Positions 6,428 through 14,594 of a stretch of 64,000 nucleotides of DNA are shown here, piece by piece. A program made the position numbers and the translations under genes. The DNA is from Phycisphaerales bacterium (GTDB lineage Bacteria; Planctomycetota; Phycisphaerae; Phycisphaerales; UBA1924): contig JADLCM010000039.1 of NCBI GenBank assembly GCA_020847175.1, forward strand, positions 62,001 to 126,000. The letters are read 5' to 3'. The stretch's first letter is position 1. Each line of letters opens with the position of its first letter. The notes under the pieces are model-generated. The model did no database searches. It was given only the letters and a program-made list of their open reading frames with translations, and was not told the DNA's origin.

Positions 6428-7898
6428 AGCGAACCTGCGGTACTCGATTCGCCAGACTTTGGCTCGGGCCGGGCACCAGGTCGCGGAGGCGGGCACGCTC
6501 TCAGATGCCCGGGCTCTGGCGGGTTCATCCACGTTTGACATCGTGCTCACCGACGTGATGCTCGGGCCGGAGAACGGCCTGGAATACCTCAAGGAACTTC
6601 GCGCCGAGGGGTTCGAGGGCGTGATCGTGGTGATGACGGCACACGGGAGCGTCGAGGCGGCGGTTGGAGCGATGCGGGATGGAGCGGACGATTATCTTCA
6701 GAAGCCGCTCAGCATGGAGGAGTTGAAGCTCCAAGTCTCCCGCTGGCTGGAGCAGCGCCGGGTGGTCAGTCGGCTCAAGTTGTATGAGCGGATGGAGCGT
6801 CACCGCGAGAACGAGCAGGAACTGCTCGGGGCGAGCGAGGCGTGGACGGGCACGCTGGGGCTCGCCGCGCGCCTGGCGGGTATGCCGGTGGAGTCGCCGA
6901 CGGATGACGCGGGGGGCGGGCTGCCGGTCGTGCTGCTGCTGGGCGAGACCGGGGTGGGCAAGGGTGCGCTGGCCCGGTTCATTCATGGGAGCGCGCAGGC
7001 CGGGGCGGAGTCGGGCAAGGGCGACACGCCGCCGTTTGTGCACGTGAACTGCTCGGCGCTGCCGGCATCGCTGGTGGAGGGAGAACTGTTCGGGCACGAG
7101 CGCGGGGCGTTCACCGACGCGAAGGAGGCGAGGCCCGGGCTGTTCGAGCTCGCGGAGGGGGGCACGATCTTCCTGGACGAGATCAGCGAGATGCCCATCG
7201 AGCTCCAGGCGAAACTGCTGGTGGTGGTGGAGCAAGGAACGTTCCGGCGGGTCGGGGGCACGCGCGAACGCCGGGTGCGGGCGCGGGTGATCGCGGCGTC
7301 GAACCAGGACCTGCTCAGGCGCGTGGAGGAGGGAAAGTTCCGGCGCGACCTGTACTACCGGCTCAACGCGTTCACCATCCAGATTCCGGCGCTGCGCGAC
7401 CGCGCGGGCGACGCAGAGATCATCGCCGATGCGCTGCTGGAACGCTTCGGGCGGCGCTACGGGCGGACGGGGCTGCGCCTCGGCACGAGTGCTCGGGCCG
7501 CGATCGCGGCGCACGCGTGGCCGGGCAATGTCCGCGAACTCGTCAACGCGATGCAGCGGGCGGCGATGCTGGCGCCCGGGGCGAACATCGAAGCCTCGGA
7601 CCTCGGCCTCGCGCACGCGGAGCGGGGACGTGCTCCGGCGCACGGGGCGGCGGGACAGGGCGAGCGCAGCGGGGGCGCCCTCAACGCGGCGCACGCGGGC
7701 GTACTGACCTTCGACTTCGTGGGGGGGCTGCACCTGGCGGACGACGTGGAGAAGGAGCTCCTCGTGCAGGCGCTGCGCCACACGCAGGGCAACGTGTCGC
7801 GGGCCGCCAAGCTCATCGGGATGCAGCGAAGCAGTTTCAGGTACCGCATCGAGAGGTACAAGCTGGAGGGGCATGTGAAGGAGCTCACCCGCTCATGA
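6399..7898 (+). CDS. NtrC-family sigma-54-dependent response regulator
   Basis: This 499-residue activator has a receiver domain (acidic Glu8-Asp9, phospho-acceptor Asp52 in VLTDVMLGP, Thr80, Lys102). Next comes a AAA+ domain with Walker A GETGVGKG (182-189), the sigma-54 contact loop reading GAFTDA rather than GAFTGA (236-241), Walker B IFLDE and the arginine-finger region FRRDLYYRLN. A C-terminal Fis-type helix-turn-helix spans about 453-485. Phosphorylation by the upstream kinase should drive oligomerisation and opening of sigma-54 promoters. GTG 6399 is chosen over an upstream ATG because AGGAG lies at 6388-6392 and the receiver domain begins VAKVLVIEDE there. It overlaps the kinase by 29 bases and the dockerin protein by 4. 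A likely target is the sigma-54 promoter at 3230. Confidence 0.95.
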   Translation: MAKVLVIEDEANLRYSIRQTLARAGHQVAEAGTLSDARALAGSSTFDIVLTDVMLGPENGLEYLKELRAEGFEGVIVVMTAHGSVEAAVGAMRDGADDYLQKPLSMEELKLQVSRWLEQRRVVSRLKLYERMERHRENEQELLGASEAWTGTLGLAARLAGMPVESPTDDAGGGLPVVLLLGETGVGKGALARFIHGSAQAGAESGKGDTPPFVHVNCSALPASLVEGELFGHERGAFTDAKEARPGLFELAEGGTIFLDEISEMPIELQAKLLVVVEQGTFRRVGGTRERRVRARVIAASNQDLLRRVEEGKFRRDLYYRLNAFTIQIPALRDRAGDAEIIADALLERFGRRYGRTGLRLGTSARAAIAAHAWPGNVRELVNAMQRAAMLAPGANIEASDLGLAHAERGRAPAHGAAGQGERSGGALNAAHAGVLTFDFVGGLHLADDVEKELLVQALRHTQGNVSRAAKLIGMQRSSFRYRIERYKLEGHVKELTRS

Positions 7899-9487
7899 GC
7901 GTGCCGACGGGACAGCGCGGGGCGCGCCGACGGCGCGCGGGGCGGGGTTGGGCCGGGGCGCTGGCGGCGCTCGCGGGGACGGGTCTGTGCGCGGCCCAGA
8001 ACAGTGCCGTGCACACCGACCCCGCGGGCGACGCGGCGCTCCGGCGGACGGACCTCGGCAACGACGGGGCCGTGCCGCCGGGGCACCTGCCCGACGTGCT
8101 TGAAGTTCGGCTGAGCGGGTGGTTGCCGGGGAGCATCGCGGACTCGTTCTCTGGCGCGACGACCCCCGGCGACATGGCGCACGTCTTCCGCCTTGACGTG
8201 GTCTTCGCGGGGCTCGTCAACCCGTCCGGGCCCGTAGGGCTGGGGGGCGAGGGGTTCGACCCGCTCCTTTTCGGGCCCAAGCCGCTGGTGGGGTTCTTCG
8301 AGCTCGACATCGACGATGAGAAGAACACCGGCGGAGAGTTGATCGGCGAGGCCACGCAGCATGTGCTGGCGAACGTCGCGCGGTTCGGCGGTGTGCCGTA
8401 CGACTCCGACGATGACCGCGTCGCGACATCGGCCGAGGACTACGACTTCGTGTTCTCCAGCGACCCGCAGTTCGAACGGTCTGGGGATGACTTCACGCTG
8501 GTGCTCTGCGGGTGCGAGACGCCGCAGATCGTGGGCCGCACGGGCGGCAACCAGGACGACGTGTTTGAGGAGGGCGAGACGTGGGTGGTCCGAGGGCGGT
8601 TCTTTGAGCGGGCGCGCGGCTACGCGCCGGCGAGCGGCGTCTTCGGCGGCAGCGACTTCGGCTTCTACGACCCGGTGGTCAACCTGCGGTTCAGCCACTC
8701 GATCGCGGACGATCGCACCACCGTCTCGCTCGTCTTCGCCCTCGACATGTCCGGCGCCGCGACCCTCACCGGGCAGCCCCAGCAGGCGATGGACAGCATC
8801 ATCGACCTCGGCGGCAATCACGCGAGCATCGAGGAGGCCGTGGCCGACCTCATCAACGCGGCGGGGCAATCCTGGAGCGATCCCGTCCGGGCGTACATCC
8901 GCGACTGGCGCGACCGGGACAGCGACGAACATCTGGACCCCACGGACTGGAAGGTGCAGTTCATCGTCGGCACGCCGTACGCCGCCGAGGCGGAGTCGCT
9001 CTATGCCTGGACGGACGCGGGCCTTGATCTCACGCCCGGTGACTTTGACGGTTCGGGCGATGTCGGACCGCCCGATCGGGCCGGGTTTGACGCGGCCCTT
9101 GCGGAACTCGATGGGTGCCCCTCCGACGGCGACGGGGCGCCGAACGGGCGCTTTCAGATCGTGGACTTCGGATACAACTTCAGCCTCTACGACGTCAACG
9201 CCGACGGCGTGGTGGATTGCCAGGATGTCGATGACTGCCCAGCGACCTGCCCGGGCGACCTGTCGGGTGCGAGCGATCCCAACGACCCCGGGTACGGCGT
9301 GCCCGACGGCTCGGTGGACGGGTCAGACTTCTTCTACTACCTCGACCAGTTTGTCGCGGGCAACATGAGCGTCGCCGATCTCACCGGCAGCAGCGACCCC
9401 AACAGCCCCTCGTACGGCGTGCCCGATGGGGCTATCGACGGCGCGGACTTCTTCGTGTACCTCGATTTCTTCGTCGAGGGGTGCTGA
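7895..9487 (+). CDS. Secreted protein with C-terminal GC-type dockerin-like repeats
   Basis: The 530-residue product has an Arg-rich N-terminus followed by a hydrophobic signal segment (WAGALAALAGTGLCAAQ). A large beta-rich ectodomain follows with no recognised catalytic motif. The C-terminus holds Ca-binding-like loops (GDFDGSGDVG, YDVNADGVVDCQD). Two near-identical repeats of about 40 residues come last, each reading DLSGASDPNDPGYGVPDG or DLTGSSDPNSPSYGVPDG then DGSDFF or DGADFF, and ending EGC at the terminus. This tail matches the GC-type dockerin anchoring domain typical of Phycisphaerae. The ATG overlaps the stop of the NtrC-family gene (ATGA), so the protein is translationally coupled to a two-component system, an unusual place for a cell-surface protein. 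Confidence 0.85.
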   Translation: MSVPTGQRGARRRRAGRGWAGALAALAGTGLCAAQNSAVHTDPAGDAALRRTDLGNDGAVPPGHLPDVLEVRLSGWLPGSIADSFSGATTPGDMAHVFRLDVVFAGLVNPSGPVGLGGEGFDPLLFGPKPLVGFFELDIDDEKNTGGELIGEATQHVLANVARFGGVPYDSDDDRVATSAEDYDFVFSSDPQFERSGDDFTLVLCGCETPQIVGRTGGNQDDVFEEGETWVVRGRFFERARGYAPASGVFGGSDFGFYDPVVNLRFSHSIADDRTTVSLVFALDMSGAATLTGQPQQAMDSIIDLGGNHASIEEAVADLINAAGQSWSDPVRAYIRDWRDRDSDEHLDPTDWKVQFIVGTPYAAEAESLYAWTDAGLDLTPGDFDGSGDVGPPDRAGFDAALAELDGCPSDGDGAPNGRFQIVDFGYNFSLYDVNADGVVDCQDVDDCPATCPGDLSGASDPNDPGYGVPDGSVDGSDFFYYLDQFVAGNMSVADLTGSSDPNSPSYGVPDGAIDGADFFVYLDFFVEGC

Positions 9488-9500
9488 AGGGGCGGGGGGC

Positions 9501-9564
9501 GTGAAGAAGTGAAGAAGTGAGGCAGAGAGGCGGTGAAGCAGTGCGTGAGTGCAGGAGGGAGGAG
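9501..9564 (+). repeat. Octamer tandem repeat (GTGAAGMA consensus), 8 degenerate units
   Basis: Consecutive 8-base units read GTGAAGAA, GTGAAGAA, GTGAGGCA, GAGAGGCG, GTGAAGCA, GTGCGTGA, GTGCAGGA and GGGAGGAG without a phase break. The array lies between the dockerin protein and a methyltransferase. A related array is at 43685-43724. Confidence 0.7.
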
Positions 9565-9675
9565 AGACGGGCCGCCGCGAGGGCTGTTGTTGAGGCGAGG
9601 AGGAGTCTTCGATCCGGGGCGCCCATCCGGCGCCGCCTTTCATTGAGTGCGCCCCGGGCGAGCCGATAGCAGGGG

Positions 9676-10668
9676 ATGGAATCGCCTCAGCCGACGTCCG
9701 AGCCGGGTGTTGCCTGCCCTCCCGCCACCCTGACCGCGGCCGGGTCGCCGCAGAGTTCGGGGCAAAGCGACAAGGCGCGGGATGGCTTGGCGCGCGGCCT
9801 GGCCCGGGTGGGGCGCCTCGAGCAGTACCGCGCGACGCACGAGCGTGTGCAGAGGCTGCTCGGCGCGGGCGCCCCGTGGGGGGTGCTGGAGGCGCAGGCG
9901 CTGACCTACGAGTTGCCGGCCTGGACGCGGGGCGCGATCGGCGTGCTGGACGCGTGCTTCCTGACCGATGTGCTGGCGGCGATGCGGCCCGTGCGCGTGC
10001 TGGAGGTCGGCGCCGCCTCGGGCGGCTCCACGCTCGTGATGCTGCGTGCTCTGCGGATGCTCGGAGCGCCGCTCGGGGCCGCCGGGGCGTCGGTCCTCAG
10101 CCTCGACCTGCACCCGCGCTGCTTCAGCGACCAGACCCGCGCGACCGGGGCGGCGGTGGATGAATGCGAGCCTTCGCTGGCCCCGTTCCGGCGCGTGATC
10201 GCCCCGGCCCAGAGTTTCGACCTGCCTCGCCTCGTCTCGCCCGGCGCGTGCGACTTTGCGTTCATCGACGCCGATCATCGGCACCCCTGGCCGAGCATCG
10301 ACGCGCTCGCCTGCCTGGGGGCGCTGCGCCCCGGGTGCTGGATGGCGCTCCACGACATTGACCTGCCCGCCGCCGCGGAGCGGTATGAACGCAAGCGCGG
10401 CGTGAAGGTCTCTTGGCACGAGCACGGCGCGAAATGGCTCTTTGAGGCGTGGCCCCTTGCCAAGTTCGCCGGTGAGGGTGCGTGCGCGAACATCGGCATG
10501 GTGCGCACGCCGGCCTCGGCGCCGGAGCTGGCCATGCTGGCGGGCGCGATCGGGCGGTGCGCGGCGGAGCGGACGTGGGAGGCGACCCCGCCCCCGCGAG
10601 CACTCGAGGTGCTGCGATGGACCGGGTGGCGGGAGGCGGAGCGGAAGGGCGCGCCCGAGGCGAACTAA
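9676..10668 (+). CDS. Class I SAM-dependent methyltransferase-like protein
   Basis: The 330-residue protein has a disordered N-terminus of about 50 residues and then a Rossmann domain. The SAM-binding motif I is VRVLEVGAASGGSTL (about 111-125), followed by SVLSLDLHP as motif II, then DFAFIDADHRHPW and WMALHDIDLP. The FIDADH.y and LHD pattern is that of the Methyltransf_24 group, which includes glycan and macrocin-type O-methyltransferases. The substrate is unknown. The gene stands alone after the dockerin protein, and the upstream gap holds an octamer repeat. A C-terminal extension of about 80 residues follows the core. Confidence 0.85.
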   Translation: MESPQPTSEPGVACPPATLTAAGSPQSSGQSDKARDGLARGLARVGRLEQYRATHERVQRLLGAGAPWGVLEAQALTYELPAWTRGAIGVLDACFLTDVLAAMRPVRVLEVGAASGGSTLVMLRALRMLGAPLGAAGASVLSLDLHPRCFSDQTRATGAAVDECEPSLAPFRRVIAPAQSFDLPRLVSPGACDFAFIDADHRHPWPSIDALACLGALRPGCWMALHDIDLPAAAERYERKRGVKVSWHEHGAKWLFEAWPLAKFAGEGACANIGMVRTPASAPELAMLAGAIGRCAAERTWEATPPPRALEVLRWTGWREAERKGAPEAN

Positions 10669-10699
10669 GGGCTGGGTTGTTCGCGTTCGGGGGGCGTCC

Positions 10700-10705
10700 T
10701 AGGCT
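10700..10705 (+). promoter_or_regulatory. Putative -10 element TAGGCT for tRNA-Ser
   Basis: TAGGCT lies 40 bases before the mature 5' end of the tRNA and matches the TANNNT boxes seen at protein genes in this window. Confidence 0.4.
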
Positions 10706-10745
10706 TGGGCGATGTGCAACGGCCCGACGGGCGCAGGCCCGACAT

Positions 10746-10836
10746 GGAGCGGTGGCCGAGTGGTTGAAGGCGCCGGATTGCTAATCCGGTAGGCGGGATA
10801 TTTCCTGCCTCGAGGGTTCGAATCCCTCCTGCTCCG
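10746..10836 (+). tRNA. tRNA-Ser (anticodon GCU)
   Basis: The 91-base gene folds as a class II tRNA. The acceptor stem is GGAGCGG paired with CTGCTCC (one G-U), with discriminator G. The D arm contains GGCCGAGTGGTTGAAGGC, the anticodon arm is CCGGA-TTGCTAA-TCCGG, a long variable arm follows, and the T arm is GAGGG-TTCGAAT-CCCTC. The GCT anticodon reads AGC/AGU serine codons. CCA is not encoded. A strong terminator follows within 5 bases. Confidence 0.97.
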
Positions 10837-10840
10837 CTTG

Positions 10841-10877
10841 GCGGGAGATCCGGGAACGGGTCTCCCGCGGTGTTTTT
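10841..10877 (+). terminator. Rho-independent terminator of tRNA-Ser
   Basis: An 11-bp stem with one G-U pair (GCGGGAGATCC / GGGTCTCCCGC) around a GGGAAC loop is followed by GGTGTTTTT. It begins 4 bases after the tRNA. Confidence 0.85.
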
Positions 10878-10989
10878 GGGGGGCGAACCTCGCGCGCCTG
10901 CCGGCGGGACGCCGCGAGCGCGAAGGGTGCTCGGTCGAGGGGGCGCATGGCTGCGCCGGCACGGTCCGCCACGGCGCGGCACGCCGGGA

Positions 10990-11457
10990 TCAGGGCCCTG
11001 GAACGGGCACGAGAGCGACCTGCTCGAAGCCCGCGCGGGCGAGAGCATCCCGCACGCGCATGAGGTCAGCGTACGGCACATCGTCGGCAGCGCCGAGCGA
11101 GATGCGGGCGGATCCTGCATCCACGCGCAGGGCGAGCGACGCGGCGCGGGACACGGCGACTTCGACGGGTGCAGACTCTCCCGGCGGCGTCAGCCCGCCC
11201 CCGGAAACGATCGTGCGGCCCGCCTCGCGTCGGAGTTCGACGCGCAGGACCAGGGCAGGCAAGGCGAAGGGGTCTGGTGCGGCGCTCGGGGGCGGCGGGA
11301 TGAGCACGGGGTGAAGCTTGTCTGAGGCCAGAAACGCCGCCGAGGCCATGAAGAAGATGAGGATGACGAGCACGACGTCCACCATGGGGGTCATGCTCGG
11401 GCCGGCGTGGGCCTCGTGCAGCGACCGGGCATCGCGGAGTCGCAGGATCAAGGGCAT
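10990..11457 (-). CDS. exbD: ExbD/TolR-family biopolymer transport protein (second copy)
   Basis: The 155-residue protein has a short cytoplasmic N-terminus and one transmembrane helix beginning with the family signature MTPMVDVVLVILIFF, in which the aspartate (Asp27) is the proton-path residue. A periplasmic domain of about 110 residues follows. ExbD/TolR dimers sit in an ExbB/TolQ pentamer and use the proton motive force to energise outer-membrane processes. The gene is last in an exbB-exbD-exbD operon, with a 5-base gap from the previous copy. The two ExbD copies differ strongly, so they may form a heterodimer or serve separate partners. No TonB gene is in the window. Confidence 0.93.
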   Translation of the reverse strand: MPLILRLRDARSLHEAHAGPSMTPMVDVVLVILIFFMASAAFLASDKLHPVLIPPPPSAAPDPFALPALVLRVELRREAGRTIVSGGGLTPPGESAPVEVAVSRAASLALRVDAGSARISLGAADDVPYADLMRVRDALARAGFEQVALVPVPGP

Positions 11458-11462
11458 GGCTC

Positions 11463-11879
11463 CTACAGGCCCGCGAGCCGGAGGCGCGGGGCGCCCGCCG
11501 CGCGGCAGGCATCGATCACCGGGCGCACCTCGCCCAGGGTGAGGCGCCGGCTCGCCCGCAACACCACCGGGCGGTTCGGGTCTGCCGCGAGTGCGAGGCG
11601 CACGGCCTCGGCGGTTCCCTCGGGCGTGAGTTCGACCTGCTCGACGACGACGCGGACGCCGCCCTCGGCGGGCACGACATTGATCGCGAGCTCCTTGCCG
11701 GCCGGGGGCGTGCCCGAGGGGCCGTCGGGGAGATCGACGGGCAGGTGCCGGCGGGCGGCCATCTGCCCGACGATCAGAAAGAACACGATCAGGCACATCA
11801 CCACGTCGATCATGGGGGTGACGTTGATCTTGGCGGCGGGGGTAGGGGGGGCGAGCCGGGTCGCGGAGCGGGCGCGCAT
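11463..11879 (-). CDS. exbD: ExbD/TolR-family biopolymer transport protein (first copy)
   Basis: The 138-residue protein has the signature KINVTPMIDVVMCLIVFFLI, with the conserved helix aspartate in TPMIDV, followed by a periplasmic domain. ATG 11879 overlaps the stop of the upstream exbB-like gene (TGATG), which indicates coupled translation. A GTG one codon earlier (11882) is a less likely start. It would assemble with the ExbB/MotA-type protein encoded just upstream to form a proton-driven motor. Confidence 0.93.
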   Translation of the reverse strand: MRARSATRLAPPTPAAKINVTPMIDVVMCLIVFFLIVGQMAARRHLPVDLPDGPSGTPPAGKELAINVVPAEGGVRVVVEQVELTPEGTAEAVRLALAADPNRPVVLRASRRLTLGEVRPVIDACRAAGAPRLRLAGL

Positions 11880-12586
11880 CACGACCTCCCGGGAGGCATG
11901 GCCTCGACGATGCGCGACGCGAGGGTGAGCGCCCGCGTGCAGAGGCGGTCAACCCGGGCGCGGAGCAGTCCGTGCGCGAGCAGGCAGGGAATCGCGAGCA
12001 TCAACCCGAGCAGGGTGTGAAAGAGGGCCTTGGCGATGCCTTCGGAGAGGGCGCCCGGGTTGGCCTGGCCACCCGCCGCGCCGAGGCTGCTGAAGGCCAG
12101 CACCATGCCCCAGACCGTCCCCGCCAGGCCGACGAGCGGGCCGAGATTGCCGATGAGGGCGAGCACATCGACGCGACGGAACCAGCGCCCGCAGGCTTCC
12201 GAGGCCGCGAGTTCGGCGGCTTCGCGGCGCGAGGCGGGCTCGGGCGCGGCGAGGGCGGCGGCGCGGGCGGCGCGGGCGACCACGGAGTCTCCTTCCGCGG
12301 CCCGGACCTCATCCAGACGCCCCGCGCGGGCGAGGCTCAGCAGGTGCTCGGCCTCGTCGTCCGGGGCAATGGAGCGTGTCCGGGCCTCGAGCACGGCCGA
12401 GATGATGATGCCGACCGCCACAACCGAGCCCGCAAGCAGCAGCACCGTGAAGAGATCGAAGGATTGGCGGAAGAGGGGCCACAGGCCGGTGCGGGCGGGG
12501 GCTTGAGCCAGGGCGGGCGTCGAGGCGAGCGCCACGAGGGCGAGCGCGAGCGGTGCGGGCCGGGGCATCCATGCCGGACGGATCAT
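11879..12586 (-). CDS. exbB: ExbB/TolQ/MotA-family proton channel protein
   Basis: The 235-residue product starts with an apparent cleavable signal (ALALVALASTPALAQAP). TM1 is at about 37-60 (FDLFTVLLLAGSVVAVGIII), and a cytoplasmic helical region contains the RREAAELAASEACGRW stretch. The conserved MotA_ExbB core follows, with LIGNLGPLVGLAGTVWGMVLAF and a third helix (ALFHTLLGLMLAIPCLLAH). A signal peptide before TM1 is common in ExbB variants. It heads the exbB-exbD-exbD operon. A TACCAT hexamer lies 6 bases before the ATG at 12586, so the operon mRNA may be leaderless. The operon is divergent from the coiled-coil gene at 12694. Confidence 0.93.
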   Translation of the reverse strand: MIRPAWMPRPAPLALALVALASTPALAQAPARTGLWPLFRQSFDLFTVLLLAGSVVAVGIIISAVLEARTRSIAPDDEAEHLLSLARAGRLDEVRAAEGDSVVARAARAAALAAPEPASRREAAELAASEACGRWFRRVDVLALIGNLGPLVGLAGTVWGMVLAFSSLGAAGGQANPGALSEGIAKALFHTLLGLMLAIPCLLAHGLLRARVDRLCTRALTLASRIVEAMPPGRS

Positions 12587-12592
12587 GGGGGC

Positions 12593-12598
12593 ATGGTA
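12593..12598 (-). promoter_or_regulatory. Putative -10 element TACCAT for exbB
   Basis: On the minus strand TACCAT ends 6 bases before ATG 12586. No Shine-Dalgarno sequence is present. Confidence 0.5.
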
Positions 12599-12693
12599 CT
12601 CGACGGGCGGATGCCGGGTGCCTGCGCGGCGCCCGGATGTGGTACAGTGGTGCGGGCGAGGATCGCCCCGCGGCACGTCCAGGAGGGAACGCC

Positions 12694-14580
12694 ATGAGCG
12701 ACGCACCGGCCCCCGAGGTCTTCCTCACGCCGCGCGTGATTGACAAGACTGCCTTCGATGAACTCTCGGGCACGCTGGCGCGCCTGATTCAACAGGCGAG
12801 CGGCGAGGGCGCAAGCCTGCGCAATGCGCTCATGGAGGTCAAGGGGCTCGACCACACGGCGCGCCGGGCGGCGGGCGAACTGGCCACGCGCCTCGACGCC
12901 GCGGCGCGGCTGGTGCCCAGCATCGACGAGCGGGTGCAACGGGCGGAGGCCATGCTCCACGCGGCCTCGGAGCACGCGCTGGCAACCCAGAACGTCGAAC
13001 GGCATCTCGACGAGATCATCCAGCGCCGCATGGGAGGATTGGACTCGCGCGTCGCGGAGATCGTGCAGCAGATCGAGCACAGGCTCGCGTCGGCGCTTGA
13101 GCACGCCGAGCAGGTGGCGGCCTCGTGCGAGCGAACCGTGGCGGAGCGGCTGCTCCGGGCCGAAGAGGGCGCGGCCTCGGCGCCGGTGATGGAGGCCGCG
13201 CAGCGCGCCGAGTCGGTGCTGCGCGAGCTTGATGCGCGCCTGGCCCGGGCCGAGGGAGACGTGGCGCAGCGGCTTGACACGGGCGTGGCGTCGATCGAAG
13301 CGCGGGCCGCCCGGGCATCGGAGGAGTTGAAGTCGCTCGATGAGCGTACGGCGCAGCTCAGTGCGCGGGCGCGCCAGGAGATTGACCGGGCGGGCAGCGC
13401 GCTGGATGAGCGCCTGGCCCGCCTCAGCGCCGCGCTTGAACAGCGCGTGAACCAGATCGCGGGCGAGCTCGGCGCGCAGACCGGTCCGGCGATCACCAGC
13501 CTGAGTCTCCTGTGCCACCGGGCCGTGGACATCCTGGGGCGTGACCCCCGAATCGCCCCCGATGCCCCGGGTGCGCCCGCGCCCCGGGCCGGGAGCCTGA
13601 GCGAACTCGTTCAGCGGGCCGAGCGCGCCGCCGAGCAGGCGGGCGCGGCGGCGCGACAGGGCGAGGCCCTGCGCGAGCAGGCGCAGCAGGTGCAGTCGTC
13701 GCTGCGCGATGCGATTCTGCAGGGCGCGGAGTGGGCGGACGGCCTGCTCGCGCGCCAGGAGCGGGCACGGCGTGCCCTCAGCGATGTCGAGCGGGCGTGC
13801 GCGGGGGCTGAGGCGCTCGCGGCGCGTCATGCCGAGGCGATGCGCGAGACCACGCCCGACGGCCTGGCCGAGCGAGCCGCGCTGGTGGACGGGCTTCTGG
13901 GCCGGGTGCGCGAGGCTCGCGATGCGGCACGGGAGGCGGGGCTCGACGCCTCGGCTTGCGAGTTGCGGGGCGAGGCGATCGGGGCGCGGGTGCGGGAACT
14001 CGCCGCGGGCATCGAGCTCGTGGAGCACCGGGCCCGTGAAGCGGCGGCGGCATCCCGGGCCGAAGCGGAGGAAGCGCGCCGACGTCTGGAGGCCGAGGTC
14101 GCGTCGATCGAGGCGCGGGCACGGGCCGTCGCGGATGAGGTCGAGCCGAGCGCGGATCGCGCTGAGCGGGCGCACGTCTCCGCCGCGCGCAGCGCCGCAG
14201 ACGCGCGCGCCGTGCTGGACGAACTGCGCGAACTCCTGGGCGCGCTGGAGCCGTGGCGGGGCGTCATCATGCCGCGCAAAGGCGAGCGCGTGAGCCTGCC
14301 TCCGGCGCTCGGCGAGGTCGTGGCGGCGTTCCGCGAGAAGCTGGAGCGGGAGGTCGGGCGGGCCGCGGCGCTTGTCATGGAGTGCGAGCGCCGCCTCGGA
14401 GACCCACCGGCGCCGGTCGCAGCGCCCGCGTCGGGCAGAAACCCGCAGGCGAAGGCGAAGCGGGCCAGGGCGGATGCCGGGGCATCCCGGCCCGCGCCGC
14501 ACGCCGAACCCCCGGCGAACTCCGCCAAGCCCAAGTCTGCGGGCCGGGGCAGGCGACCCGGGCCGGCGCGCGAGAAGTAG
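12694..14580 (+). CDS. Long soluble coiled-coil protein
   Basis: The 628-residue protein has no signal peptide and no transmembrane helix. Almost the whole length is Ala/Arg/Glu-rich and predicted as coiled coil. Only the middle (about residues 270-310, LSLLCHRAVDILGRDPRI, then a Pro-rich stretch) and the last 60 basic residues (Lys/Pro/Ala-rich, ending RRPGPAREK) break it. The basic tail could bind DNA or an acidic surface. ATG 12694 is supported by AGGAGGGA at 12681-12688, and a TACAGT at 12643-12648 may be the -10 element. It resembles structural or chromosome-organising proteins in composition only and no family can be named. It is divergent from the ExbB/ExbD operon. Confidence 0.75.
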   Translation: MSDAPAPEVFLTPRVIDKTAFDELSGTLARLIQQASGEGASLRNALMEVKGLDHTARRAAGELATRLDAAARLVPSIDERVQRAEAMLHAASEHALATQNVERHLDEIIQRRMGGLDSRVAEIVQQIEHRLASALEHAEQVAASCERTVAERLLRAEEGAASAPVMEAAQRAESVLRELDARLARAEGDVAQRLDTGVASIEARAARASEELKSLDERTAQLSARARQEIDRAGSALDERLARLSAALEQRVNQIAGELGAQTGPAITSLSLLCHRAVDILGRDPRIAPDAPGAPAPRAGSLSELVQRAERAAEQAGAAARQGEALREQAQQVQSSLRDAILQGAEWADGLLARQERARRALSDVERACAGAEALAARHAEAMRETTPDGLAERAALVDGLLGRVREARDAAREAGLDASACELRGEAIGARVRELAAGIELVEHRAREAAAASRAEAEEARRRLEAEVASIEARARAVADEVEPSADRAERAHVSAARSAADARAVLDELRELLGALEPWRGVIMPRKGERVSLPPALGEVVAAFREKLEREVGRAAALVMECERRLGDPPAPVAAPASGRNPQAKAKRARADAGASRPAPHAEPPANSAKPKSAGRGRRPGPAREK

Positions 14581-14594
14581 GCACGCGGCTCGCC

